From NCBI GenBank assembly GCA_005502925.1, contig SCPD01000005.1, positions 62,001 to 126,000 on the forward strand: a stretch of DNA of 64,000 bases. Direction: 5' to 3'. Within the stretch, counting starts at the first letter, position 1. Every line of letters starts with the position of its first letter. The notes under the pieces are model-generated. The model was given only the letters and a program-made list of their open reading frames with translations, was not told the origin of the DNA and searched no databases. Positions 17,730 through 25,585 of this stretch are shown here, piece by piece. The position numbers and the translations under genes were made by a program. This stretch comes from Rhizobiales bacterium Y(2018). Its GTDB lineage: Bacteria; Pseudomonadota; Alphaproteobacteria; Rhizobiales; Aestuariivirgaceae.

Positions 17730-18562
17730 GCGACAACCGCACCGTCCTCATCACCGGCTGCTCCTCAGGCATAGGCTATGCCTCGGCGAAACTTCTGAAA
17801 GAGAAAGGCTTCCGCGTCTTCGCCACGGTGCGCAAGGATGCCGATCTCATCCGCCTCGAAAGCGAAGGCTTCGAGACGTTCCGCCTCGACTACACCGATC
17901 CGATCACCATTTCCGAATGCGTCGCCGACGTGGCCGAGCGCAGCCAGGGCAAGCTCTACGGCCTATTCAACAATGGCGCCTATGGTCAGCCGGGCGCGCT
18001 CGAGGATATTTCGCGCGCCGCCCTCACCGCCCAGTTCGAGGCCAATGTCTTCGGCTGGCACGAGCTGACGCGCGACTGCCTGAAGCTGATGCGCGCCAAT
18101 GGCGGCGGCCGGATCGTCAATAACTCCTCCGTCCTCGGACTGACCGCGATGAAATGGCGCGGCGCCTATTGTGCCACGAAATTCGCCATCGAGGCGATGT
18201 CGGATACGCTGAGACTCGAGCTCCAGGGCACCAATATCCATGTGTCGCTGATCGAGCCGGGGCCAATTGCCACACGTTTCGTCGAGCATGCCATGGCCGC
18301 CTTCGATCGCAATGTCGACGAGACGATGTCGCACTACCGCGAAGCCTATGTGAAACAGCGCCAAAGGCTGAATGGCGGGGGCGCCAAGCGCTTCAAACTG
18401 CCGCCCGAAGCGGTGGCCTTGAAGCTGCTCCATGCGCTGGAAAGCCGCAAGCCGAAACGGCGCTATTATGTGACAGTGCCGACTTATGTCATGGCCTGGG
18501 CCAGGCGGCTGTTGCCGCCGCCGGCGCTGGACCGGCTTCTCGATAAGGCATCCGACCAATGA
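17726..18562 (+). CDS. Short-chain dehydrogenase/reductase
   Basis: This 278-residue classical SDR has the cofactor loop TGCSSGIG (near residue 10), NNGAYG in the position of the NNAG motif, and the catalytic Ser in NNSSVLG with the YxxxK motif in AYCATKFA. A basic C-terminal amphipathic stretch (YVMAWARRLLPPP) resembles those of membrane-associated SDRs of lipid metabolism. It starts with TTG overlapping the mcd stop, so it is coupled to mcd, but no ethylmalonyl-CoA pathway step needs it. The substrate is unknown. Confidence 0.85.
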   Translation: MSDNRTVLITGCSSGIGYASAKLLKEKGFRVFATVRKDADLIRLESEGFETFRLDYTDPITISECVADVAERSQGKLYGLFNNGAYGQPGALEDISRAALTAQFEANVFGWHELTRDCLKLMRANGGGRIVNNSSVLGLTAMKWRGAYCATKFAIEAMSDTLRLELQGTNIHVSLIEPGPIATRFVEHAMAAFDRNVDETMSHYREAYVKQRQRLNGGGAKRFKLPPEAVALKLLHALESRKPKRRYYVTVPTYVMAWARRLLPPPALDRLLDKASDQ

Positions 18563-18747
18563 ATATCTTCGACTATCTCGTCCCCATTTCCATCGCCGCC
18601 GTTTTCATCGTCCTGTGTCTCGGCCTGTTCAACATGATGCGCGGCGGCCCCGGCAACGTCTCCCAGCAATTCATGCGCTGGCGCGTGATCCTGCAATTCG
18701 TCGCGATCATCATCATCATGGGCGCGATCTGGTTCGCCGGCCGGTAA
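18559..18747 (+). CDS. HIG1-domain twin-transmembrane protein
   Basis: This 62-residue protein has two hydrophobic helices (about 6-28 and 41-60) separated by a short basic turn with QQFMRWRVILQ, the HIG1/Rcf1 pattern. Bacterial HIG1 proteins are thought to associate with cytochrome oxidase; that is family knowledge and not shown here. Its ATG overlaps the SDR stop (ATGA), making it the third gene of the mcd transcript. Confidence 0.75.
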   Translation: MNIFDYLVPISIAAVFIVLCLGLFNMMRGGPGNVSQQFMRWRVILQFVAIIIIMGAIWFAGR

Positions 18748-18835
18748 TCGGCGTTCTTCTCCCCTTCCAGACTTGAAAATCCCCAGTTCCCTACCCACAT
18801 ACTCGCGCGATTTAGGCAGTGAGGGGGGTTCTCCC

Positions 18836-19186
18836 ATGGTCTTGACCCGCAACAACGAACAGACGGTGCGCTCCGGCTTCTGGCCGAAGCTCGGCAAGGT
18901 CGCGGCCTCTATTCCTTTCGCTGAGGACGCGGTCGCCGCGTATTATTGCGCCTTCGACCGCGCCACGCCGCTCAAGGCCAAGGGCATTCTGTTCGGCGCG
19001 CTGGCTTATTTCGTGATGCCGATCGACGCCATTCCCGATTTCGTGCTGGGCCTCGGCTTCACCGACGACATGGCGGTGCTGCTGGCCGCCATCGGCATGA
19101 TCCGCGCCCATCTGAAGCCCGTCCACTATGATCGGGCGCGCGCGACGCTCGAACGCCTCAAGCACGGCGACACCCCCGCCGACTGA
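18836..19186 (+). CDS. YkvA family protein (DUF1232)
   Basis: This 116-residue protein contains the DUF1232 core LFGALAYFVMPIDAIPDFV, a hydrophobic helix followed by the invariant P-D-IPD motif, then LGFTDDMAVLLAAI. The function of the family is unknown. An upstream ATG at 18773 is in frame, but 18836 is preceded by GAGGGGGG and fits the family start better. It is convergent with the ACT-domain gene 3 bases away. Confidence 0.82.
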   Translation: MVLTRNNEQTVRSGFWPKLGKVAASIPFAEDAVAAYYCAFDRATPLKAKGILFGALAYFVMPIDAIPDFVLGLGFTDDMAVLLAAIGMIRAHLKPVHYDRARATLERLKHGDTPAD

Positions 19187-19189
19187 AGC

Positions 19190-19597
19190 TCAGGCGCGCT
19201 TCTGCACGTCGCGCAGCACCGCCAAGGCCCGCTCCGCCATGTCCGCTGGAACGAAGACATGATCGTGGTGGAAGGCCGCGACCATGTTGCAGGCAATGCC
19301 CTCGGCCGCGAGAGCGCCGGCGACCGCGGCTGTCAGCCCGACGCCTTCGAGGCTCGAAAACACCTCGAGCACGATGCGCCGCATCGGCATCGCCACGGCG
19401 AAACCGAGTGACGCCGCCTCGGCACGTCCGAGGATCAGCGTCACGCTTTCTTCTTCCTTGAACGAGCCGAGCGCCAGCGGCAGCGCGCGGGCGATGATAT
19501 CGGCATCCGTCGTCGCGCAGAAAAAAAACTCGCCGTCCTTGAGCACCGGCGTCATATTGGCCAGCATGGCTTGTGTGTCGCGGATCACATCCGGCAT
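19190..19597 (-). CDS. ACT-domain protein
   Basis: This protein of about 135 residues consists of two ACT-like regions. The first half contains GEFFFCATTDAD; the second contains VFSSLEGVGLTAAVAGALAAEG and CNMVAAFHHDHVFVP, a pattern of the small ACT proteins thought to sense amino acids. It has no catalytic domain. The ATG at 19597 leaves out nine upstream codons that run towards the 125-bp repeat. The promoter must therefore lie in or beyond that repeat. Confidence 0.8.
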   Translation of the reverse strand: MPDVIRDTQAMLANMTPVLKDGEFFFCATTDADIIARALPLALGSFKEEESVTLILGRAEAASLGFAVAMPMRRIVLEVFSSLEGVGLTAAVAGALAAEGIACNMVAAFHHDHVFVPADMAERALAVLRDVQKRA

Positions 19598-19610
19598 CTT
19601 GTCGTTCCTT

Positions 19611-19735
19611 AGAGCCCTTCCCATTTTGATCGAATCGTTCCGATTCGATCAAAATGGGAGAAAGGGCTCGAATACATATAATGTTGAGCGCTTCCTTATC
19701 GCCAAAGTCGAGCAACTTTGGCGGGAAGCGCTCTA
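19611..19735. repeat. 125-bp double-hairpin dispersed repeat, copy 2
   Basis: This copy has the same length, orientation and two-hairpin architecture as 6502-6626. In the first stem a G:C pair has become A:T on both arms, so pairing is kept. Its final CTA supplies the TAG stop of the quinone oxidoreductase gene. It lies between the starts of the ACT-domain gene and the end of that gene, within 14 bases of the ACT gene start. Confidence 0.9.
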
Positions 19736-20704
19736 CGGTATCAGGATGACCTTGCCCTTCACTTCGCGCCGGGCAATCGCTCCAAGCGCTGCGGCGATCT
19801 CATCGAAGCGATACGCCTTGTGGATATGCGGCGTGAGCCGGCCACCCGCCGCCCAGGCGAGCAGCTGCTCCATATTGGCGCGATGTTTGTCGGGCTCATG
19901 GTCGATATGCGCGCCCCAGAAGACGCCTTGGATATTGGCGCTCTTGAGCAGCACCAGATTGAGCGGCAGCTTCGGGATGTCGCCTTGTGCGAAGCCGACG
20001 ACGAGATGACGACCGTTCCAGGCCAGCGCTCTGACGCCAAGTTCGCTGAATGCGCCACCCACCGGATCATAGACGACATCGACGCCGCCCGGCTTGAGCT
20101 CTTTCAGCGCCTCCTTCAGATTCCGGGCCGCATAATTCACCAGATGATCGGCACCGAGGTCACGGCAAAAGCTGAGCTTGTCGTCGGACGAGGCGCAGGC
20201 GATCACTTCCGCGCCCATCAATTTGCCGATCTCGATCGCCGCCTGGCCGACACCGCCCGAGGCGCCGAGCACCGCCAGCGTCTCGCCCTTTTGCAAACCC
20301 GCGCGATCCTTCAGCGCATGCAATGTCGTGCCATAGGTGATCGAGAGGCCGGCTGCCGCCTCATCACTCAGGCCCTTGGGGATGAGCGCCAGTTTCCGGG
20401 CCGCCACCACGACTTCCTCACGCGCGCCGCCATGGCCGACATAGCCCATCACCCGGTCACCTGCCTTGAGGCCGCGCACGTCCGGGCCAGTCTTCGCGAT
20501 GACGCCGGCGATCTCGCCGCCCGGCGAAAAAGGCAGCTCCGGCTTGATCTGGTATTTGCCCTGGATGATGAGCGTGTCGAAGAAATTGAGGCCGATCGCC
20601 GTGACCTTCACCACGACTTCGTCCGCTTGGGGTTCGGGCGTGGTGATCTCATCGACGCTCAAGCTCTTCGGCCCGCCAAGGGCCTTGCACAATACCGCTC
20701 TCAT
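19733..20704 (-). CDS. NADPH:quinone oxidoreductase (zinc-independent MDR family)
   Basis: This 323-residue protein belongs to the quinone reductase branch of the medium-chain dehydrogenases. It has GLNFFDTLIIQGKY, PFSPGGEIAGVI and the Rossmann motif LGASGGVGQAAIEIGKLMG, and lacks the zinc ligands of alcohol dehydrogenases. Members reduce quinones or alpha,beta-unsaturated carbonyls with NADPH. Its start overlaps the stop of the upstream EamA exporter by 4 bases, so both are on one transcript. The stop codon comes from the 125-bp repeat. Confidence 0.9.
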   Translation of the reverse strand: MRAVLCKALGGPKSLSVDEITTPEPQADEVVVKVTAIGLNFFDTLIIQGKYQIKPELPFSPGGEIAGVIAKTGPDVRGLKAGDRVMGYVGHGGAREEVVVAARKLALIPKGLSDEAAAGLSITYGTTLHALKDRAGLQKGETLAVLGASGGVGQAAIEIGKLMGAEVIACASSDDKLSFCRDLGADHLVNYAARNLKEALKELKPGGVDVVYDPVGGAFSELGVRALAWNGRHLVVGFAQGDIPKLPLNLVLLKSANIQGVFWGAHIDHEPDKHRANMEQLLAWAAGGRLTPHIHKAYRFDEIAAALGAIARREVKGKVILIP

Positions 20705-21591
20705 TTTCTCCCTCGCGTGACCAGCAGAACCCCACCCGCGCAGACGACCATCCCGAGGATCTGGATCAGCGTCAATGTCTCATCGAACAGGAGCCAGGCC
20801 ATCACCGCGGCGACACCCGGCACCAGGAAGATGAGCGCCGAGACCTTTGAGACATCGCCGTGCTTGATGAGGAGCATCAGCAGCAATATGGCGCCGATCG
20901 ACAGCACGATCACCGACCAGGCGAGCGCGATCCACGCATCGGCCGTCGCATCGAAGCGGAAGTTCTCGGTGGCGAGCGCGCCAATGAGGACCACGATGAA
21001 GCCGCCGGCATATTGCCAGGCCGTGCCGGCGAGAATGTCTATTCTGGTGACGTAGCGCTTCTGATAGATGCTGCCGAGCGTCATCGACAAAGCGCCGAGG
21101 GTCATGGCGAGCACGGTGGCGGGTGTGATGCCGTCGACCACCGAGACGTCGAGCTTGGGCGCCAGCACCAGCGCGACGCCGCCGAGCGCGACCGCGAGGC
21201 CCAGCCAATGGCGCAAGGTGATGCGTTCGCCGAGCAGGCGGCCGGCCAGGAGAGCGGTGAAGATCGGCTGCAGGCCGGCGATCAGGGCGGCGATGCCGGC
21301 AGGAAGCCCATGCGCCACGGCCCAATAGCAGGCGCCCAGATAGCCGCCATGCAGCAGGGTTCCGGCGATGAAGGCATGTGACGCAGCGGTACGGCCGGGC
21401 CAGCGGGCTTTGAAGGCAAGCGCCAGAAGGAGCAGCAGCAGCCCGGCGATGCTGAAACGGATCACCAGGAAGGTCAAAGGATCGACATGCGGGGCCGACA
21501 GCCTTGCAACGATGAAGCCGGTTGCCCATATCAGGACGAATGACGCGGACGCGGCGGCAATCCAGTTGGGCTGTGTTTTTTCGGGTGCCAT
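20701..21591 (-). CDS. EamA/DMT-superfamily transporter
   Basis: This 296-residue protein has ten hydrophobic segments arranged as two five-helix EamA repeats, the drug/metabolite transporter layout. FVLIWATGFIVARLSAPHV opens the first repeat, and LAWSVIVLSIGAI and FLVPGVAAVMAWLLFDETLT are typical of the second. Family members often export amino acids, amines or other metabolites. It is the first gene of a two-gene leftward operon with the quinone oxidoreductase. The substrate is unknown. Confidence 0.9.
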   Translation of the reverse strand: MAPEKTQPNWIAAASASFVLIWATGFIVARLSAPHVDPLTFLVIRFSIAGLLLLLLALAFKARWPGRTAASHAFIAGTLLHGGYLGACYWAVAHGLPAGIAALIAGLQPIFTALLAGRLLGERITLRHWLGLAVALGGVALVLAPKLDVSVVDGITPATVLAMTLGALSMTLGSIYQKRYVTRIDILAGTAWQYAGGFIVVLIGALATENFRFDATADAWIALAWSVIVLSIGAILLLMLLIKHGDVSKVSALIFLVPGVAAVMAWLLFDETLTLIQILGMVVCAGGVLLVTRGRK

Positions 21592-21677
21592 GGCGTCGTG
21601 TCGATCAGTTGGGAAGGTGGGGCATGTCTTTGCCCGCCTTCTGAGGGTTTGGCGAGCTAGACTTGAGAAGGGCAGAC

Positions 21678-22409
21678 ATGTTCGATCCGCAAAAGCTTCT
21701 TGAACAGTTCCTGGGCGGCCAGGGCCAGCAGCAGCAGGGCCAGAATGCGCCGGCCAAGAGCGGGTCGGGATTTTCTCCCGACATGCTCAAAGGGCTTGCC
21801 GGCGGTGCCGCCGCGGGCGGCCTCGTTTCGATCCTTCTGGGCTCGAAGGGCGGCAAGAAGCTCGCCGGCAGCGCCCTGAAGGTCGGCGGCGTCGCGGTCC
21901 TGGGCGGCCTCGCTTACAAAGCCTGGCAGAATTACCAGGCGACCAAGGGCGCCCAGTCGACGGTCCCGCCGGTGAACCAGCCGATGAAGGACATCACGCC
22001 GCAGGCCGAAGGCACGGTGTTTCTGCCGTCCGCGCCGCAGGAGCGCAACGAGCTGAGCCTCGTTCTGCTGCGCGCCATGATCGCCGCCGCCAAGGCGGAC
22101 GGCCATATCGATGCCAATGAGCAGAAAGCGATCTTCGACAAGCTCGACGAATTCGCGCTCGACAATGACGCCAAGGCCTTCGTCATCGACGAATTACGCA
22201 AGCCGCTCGACATTGACGCGGTGGTGAAGGGCGCGACCAGCGTCGAGCGCGCGGTCGAGATCTATGCCGCCTCCGTGCTCGCCATCGACCCCGATGATCC
22301 GGCCGAGCAGGCCTATCTGGCGATGCTCGCCTCGCGCCTCAAGCTCGACCCCGCCCTCAAGGCGAGCGTCGAAACCGAAGCGCGCAAGCTGCCCGTCACG
22401 GCCGGGTAG
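21678..22409 (+). CDS. DUF533 (YebE-like) inner-membrane-associated protein
   Basis: This 243-residue protein has a Gln/Gly-rich N-terminus (LGGQGQQQQGQN), a Gly-rich hydrophobic part (LAGGAAAGGLVSILLGSKGG, and VAVLGGLAYKAWQNY) and a C-terminal helical domain with AMIAAAKADGHIDANEQ, the TerB/DUF533 signature with acidic residues in an EF-like loop. E. coli YebE is part of the envelope stress response; the role here is unknown. The ATG at 21678 is preceded by GAGAAGGG. An intrinsic terminator follows at 22440. Confidence 0.82.
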   Translation: MFDPQKLLEQFLGGQGQQQQGQNAPAKSGSGFSPDMLKGLAGGAAAGGLVSILLGSKGGKKLAGSALKVGGVAVLGGLAYKAWQNYQATKGAQSTVPPVNQPMKDITPQAEGTVFLPSAPQERNELSLVLLRAMIAAAKADGHIDANEQKAIFDKLDEFALDNDAKAFVIDELRKPLDIDAVVKGATSVERAVEIYAASVLAIDPDDPAEQAYLAMLASRLKLDPALKASVETEARKLPVTAG

Positions 22410-22439
22410 CAATGCGCAGCAAGTAGTTTCTCCCCAGAC

Positions 22440-22481
22440 TTCCCCCTCTCCGCTGCAATCGCATGGGAGGGGGAATTTTTT
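22440..22481 (+). terminator. Rho-independent terminator after the DUF533 gene
   Basis: TTCCCCCTCTCC and GGGAGGGGGAA pair into an 11-bp GC-rich stem with a 13-base loop, followed directly by six Ts. It lies 31 bases after the stop codon. Confidence 0.8.
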
Positions 22482-22561
22482 CGGTGGACTCGCGCTTTAT
22501 TAGGTCCCCTGCGCGCTCACCCGATCTTTCATCGAATCCCTCCCCCTGTTATGGCTTGCGC

Positions 22562-23440
22562 ATGACGGAACCGCGGCCCACCATTCCCCTTCTCATCCTC
22601 GAAGCCATAAGGCGGCTGTTCGCGGACGAGGCCATACCGCTGGCCGGCAATATCGCCTTCCGTTTTCTGTTCTCGATCTTCCCGTTCCTGATTTTCCTGA
22701 CCGCGCTTGCCGGCTTCTTCGGCAGCGCCGAGCTCGCCTCCAGCATCGTGACCTATCTCTTGAGCGTGGCGCCCAAGGAATTCGTGGGTCCGATCGCGCC
22801 CGAGATCAATTCGCTGCTGACGCGGCCGCGCACCGCCCTTCTCAGCGTCTCGGCCATCATCACCGTCTGGAGCGCCATGGGTGGTGTCGACAGCGTGCGC
22901 GTCGCGCTCAATCGCGCCTATGGCCTGACCGAGGACCGCAACACCTTCCTGCTCTACGGCCTCATGGCGCTGTTCGTGGTGGGATCGGCGGTGCTGCTGC
23001 TGGCGCTCGCCGTGCTGATCGTCTTCGCGCCGACCGCCATCCATTTCATCAGCGTCTATGCGCCGGCCTTCGACGATCTCATCGCAACTTTCGACCGCTA
23101 CCGCTATCCGCTGGCCATCGTCATCATGGTGGTGGGTCTGTTCCTGGCGCATCTGATCCTCCCCGCAAGGCGCGTGAAGCTTTATTATCTGATGCCGGGC
23201 GTCATCCTCACCGTCTGCGTGTGGCTCATCCTCTCCAGCGTCTATTCGTATTTCCTCGCCAATTTTGCCACCTTCGCCTCGACCTATGTCGGCCTCTCCG
23301 GTCTCTTCGCGGCGATGTTCCTGATCTATCTCTCCGCCCTCGCCCTCATTCTCGGCGGCGAGCTCAACCGCGTCATCGTGCTGGCGCGCAAATACGACAA
23401 GGAAGCCTCAACCGAGACGGCGGACCTCAGCAAGGAGTGA
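22562..23440 (+). CDS. YihY/BrkB family inner-membrane protein
   Basis: This 292-residue protein has six hydrophobic segments. NIAFRFLFSIFPFLIFLTA near residue 29 corresponds to the A..A.y..lSlfPll motif of the family. The later ALALILGGELNRVI matches the conserved L.GAE.N segment, with Gly-Glu in place. Once annotated as ribonuclease BN, these proteins have no proven enzymatic activity. The ATG at 22562 begins MTEPRP; the frame is open upstream but that part runs through the terminator. Its 3' end overlaps the remnant of the broken tfoX-like gene on the other strand. Confidence 0.88.
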   Translation: MTEPRPTIPLLILEAIRRLFADEAIPLAGNIAFRFLFSIFPFLIFLTALAGFFGSAELASSIVTYLLSVAPKEFVGPIAPEINSLLTRPRTALLSVSAIITVWSAMGGVDSVRVALNRAYGLTEDRNTFLLYGLMALFVVGSAVLLLALAVLIVFAPTAIHFISVYAPAFDDLIATFDRYRYPLAIVIMVVGLFLAHLILPARRVKLYYLMPGVILTVCVWLILSSVYSYFLANFATFASTYVGLSGLFAAMFLIYLSALALILGGELNRVIVLARKYDKEASTETADLSKE

Positions 23441-23729
23441 GGCTTTTTCTTCTTCGTCGAGATCACGCCAGTCGCGATCATCGAGGCCGGCGGCGATCGC
23501 CCAGCGCGCGATAAAGATCGATCACGTTTATCACTTCAGGTCGATTTCGACCTGAAGTGATCGTGATCTATAGATTGAGCGAGGCCTTGTCCTTCACCCG
23601 TCGATAGGCCTTTGCCGCGCCGAGCGCGCGCAATTCGGCGATGGTCCTGATGCCGGCTTCCGCCAGCATCAGCGCCGATTTAGGCCCCAGATTGCGCAAC
23701 CGCGCGACCGGCAGCCGGTCTTCGTCCAT
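23408..23729 (-). pseudogene. TfoX/Sxy C-terminal-domain gene, broken by palindromic insertion
   Basis: From ATG 23729 the frame encodes 53 residues containing LRNLGPKSALMLAEAGI and ELRALGAAKAYRRVK, the TfoX C-terminal domain, then stops after SLNL at TAG 23568. A second frame (stop at 23408) resumes with WAIAAGLDDRDWRDLDEEEK, which is the expected end of the same domain (family pattern SLNLL-W-A-x8-DW). Removing about 61 bases of palindrome rejoins them. TfoX regulates competence in Haemophilus; alphaproteobacterial short forms are uncharacterised. The ATG lies 2 bases after the ccr stop, so the gene was once coupled to ccr. A truncated product may still be made. Confidence 0.75.
23504..23567. 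repeat. Palindromic element inserted in the tfoX-like gene
   Basis: The core is a two-part inverted repeat: GATCACG and CACTTCAGGTCGA pair with TCGACCTGAAGTG and CGTGATC around a two-base centre, with a small internal asymmetry (TTTAT against AT). It extends from 23520 to 23568, with flanking GCGCGATAAAGATC on the left belonging to the insertion by comparison with the TfoX family. It introduces a TAG stop and a +1 shift. No second copy is in the window. It resembles short palindromic intergenic repeats of rhizobia. Confidence 0.75.
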
Positions 23730-23731
23730 AA

Positions 23732-25030
23732 TCAGGAGGATGCCGCCTCGATCGCATCCTCAAAGGTCTTGAGGCCGGTGCGCGGGGCCGATACCAGCAC
23801 CGCCATATTGCCGGGCCGGTGCTCGTTCTTCCACATCTTCATATGCGCCTTGGGGATGTCGTTCCAGGCATAGACTTCCGACATGCAGGGATCGATGCGC
23901 TGCGCCTGCACCAGCTTGTTGGCGTTGGCGGCCTGCATCAGATTGGCGAAATGCGAGCCTTGCACGCGCTTCTGATGCATCCACAGATAACGCGCATCCA
24001 TGGTGAGATTGTAGCCGGTGGTGCCGGCGCAGATGACCACCATGCCGCCGCGCTTCACGATGAGCACCGAAACCGGGAAAGTCGTAGCGCCCGGATGCTC
24101 GAACACCATGTCGACATTGTTGCCTTTGCCGGTGAAATTCCAGATCGCCTTGCCGAAGTCGCGCGCGTTCTTCAGCCACTCATTGTATTCGGGCGTGCCG
24201 ACCTTCGGCATCTCGCCCCAGCATTTGAAGTTCTTGCGGTTGATGACGCCCTTGGCGCCGAGCGACATGACGAAATCCGCCTTGTCGTCATCCGAGATGA
24301 CGCCGATGGCATTGCCGCCAGCCGTGGCGATGAGCTGCACCGCCATCGAGCCGAGGCCCCCCGAGGCGCCCCACACCAGCACATTCTGGCCGGGCTTCAG
24401 CGTATGCGGACGATGGCCGAACAGCATGCGATAGGCGGTGGCCAGCGTCAGCGTGTAGCAAGCCGATTCTTCCCAGGTGAGATGCTGCGGGCGCGGCAGA
24501 AGCTGGCGCGCCTGCACGCGGGCGAATTGCGCGAAGGAGCCGTCCGGCGTTTCATATCCCCAGATGCGCTGCGAGGGCGAGAACATCGGATCGCCGCCAT
24601 TGCATTCCTCGTCGTCGCCATCGTCCTGGTTGCAATGGATGACGACTTCATCGCCGACCGCCCAGCGTTTCACTTTCGAACCGACGGCATAGACGATGCC
24701 CGAGGCGTCGGAGCCTGCGATATGATAGGGATTCTTGTGACCGTCGATCGGCGAGATCGGCGTGCCGAGCGCCGCCCACACGCCGTTGTAATTGACGCCG
24801 GCCGCCATCACGAGCACCAGCACCTCGTCCTCGCCGATGGCCCAGGTGGGGACGACCTCGATCTGCATGGCGCTGTCCGGCGGTCCATGCCGCTCCTGGC
24901 GGATGGTCCAGGCGTACATTTTTTCGGGAACATGGCCGAGCGGCGGGATTTCGCCGATCTCGTAGAGATCCTTCACCGGCTGGTTGGCATTGGCCGGCGC
25001 GCTGACTGTTGTTTTCGCTTTGGCGCTCAT
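23732..25030 (-). CDS. ccr: Crotonyl-CoA carboxylase/reductase
   Basis: Ccr reductively carboxylates crotonyl-CoA to (2S)-ethylmalonyl-CoA with NADPH and CO2, the hallmark step of the ethylmalonyl-CoA pathway. The 432-residue protein is an MDR enzyme with YAWTIRQERHGPP, the Rossmann loop VWGASGGLGSMAVQL and the acidic insert HCNQDDGDDEECNGGDP typical of Ccr. Asn82 in GVNYNGVW and His360 in VQGSHFAN correspond to the CO2-binding Asn81 and His365 of the Kitasatospora enzyme. The ATG has GGAGG upstream. An inverted repeat 46-70 bases upstream may be an operator. Confidence 0.96.
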   Translation of the reverse strand: MSAKAKTTVSAPANANQPVKDLYEIGEIPPLGHVPEKMYAWTIRQERHGPPDSAMQIEVVPTWAIGEDEVLVLVMAAGVNYNGVWAALGTPISPIDGHKNPYHIAGSDASGIVYAVGSKVKRWAVGDEVVIHCNQDDGDDEECNGGDPMFSPSQRIWGYETPDGSFAQFARVQARQLLPRPQHLTWEESACYTLTLATAYRMLFGHRPHTLKPGQNVLVWGASGGLGSMAVQLIATAGGNAIGVISDDDKADFVMSLGAKGVINRKNFKCWGEMPKVGTPEYNEWLKNARDFGKAIWNFTGKGNNVDMVFEHPGATTFPVSVLIVKRGGMVVICAGTTGYNLTMDARYLWMHQKRVQGSHFANLMQAANANKLVQAQRIDPCMSEVYAWNDIPKAHMKMWKNEHRPGNMAVLVSAPRTGLKTFEDAIEAASS

Positions 25031-25075
25031 GGGTATTCCTCCGTTCCCCGAATTAAAGGGAAGGCTATGTCATTT

Positions 25076-25100
25076 CGCAATGCAACAAAAGTACATTGCG
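25076..25100. promoter_or_regulatory. Inverted repeat upstream of ccr
   Basis: CGCAATG (25076-25082) and CATTGCG (25094-25100) form a perfect 7-bp inverted repeat separated by 11 bases, one helical turn plus, centred about 58 bases upstream of the ccr ATG. The half-site shares TTGCG with motifs upstream of mcd, ecm and mcl2. It is a candidate operator for a regulator of the ethylmalonyl-CoA pathway. Confidence 0.4.
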
Positions 25101-25230
25101 CCTGCTCACAGGCTGATCATGACAGTTTGCCGCAGTTTTGGGCATATGACAGGTCAATAACACTGACCCATTCGGGCTTTACCCGGCAGCGCCTCTGGCC
25201 GATAATTCGGCGGTAAACCGGGTTGGCGGA

Positions 25231-25533
25231 ATGGTGGATCTCCAGGCCCTACTGATGATGTGGTTATGGTCGGCCCTGACCGATGGCACGGGGCTGTTCC
25301 TGCTGGCTCTGCTGCTCGCCGCCACCATCGTCGTCAACCAGCTGACCGACACTTCCGACACACTCCGCATGGCCGGCAAATTCGCCTCTCTGGCCTTGGG
25401 CGCCTTTCTCGGCTTCCAGCTCTTTCCCGACATCTCACCACCGCTCGAGATCACCGCCCATGGCACCTTTGCCCTGTTTTCGGGCATGACCGCCATGGGA
25501 TTGGTCAATATGGCTTTGCTCCGGCCCCTCTGA
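25231..25533 (+). CDS. Hypothetical small membrane protein
   Basis: This 100-residue protein is not recognised. It has hydrophobic segments near residues 18-36 and 50-62, and a weaker one near 80-97, and no charged catalytic motif. It begins 200 bases from the divergent ccr gene and ends 53 bases before the ethylmalonyl-CoA mutase ATG, so it may be the first gene of the ecm transcript. The start ATG lies close to GGCGGA, a weak ribosome-binding site. Confidence 0.6.
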   Translation: MVDLQALLMMWLWSALTDGTGLFLLALLLAATIVVNQLTDTSDTLRMAGKFASLALGAFLGFQLFPDISPPLEITAHGTFALFSGMTAMGLVNMALLRPL

Positions 25534-25585
25534 TCCCTCTAAGGAATTGTTGCGCCGCAATATCGCTCATGCTTTGATGCACTGC

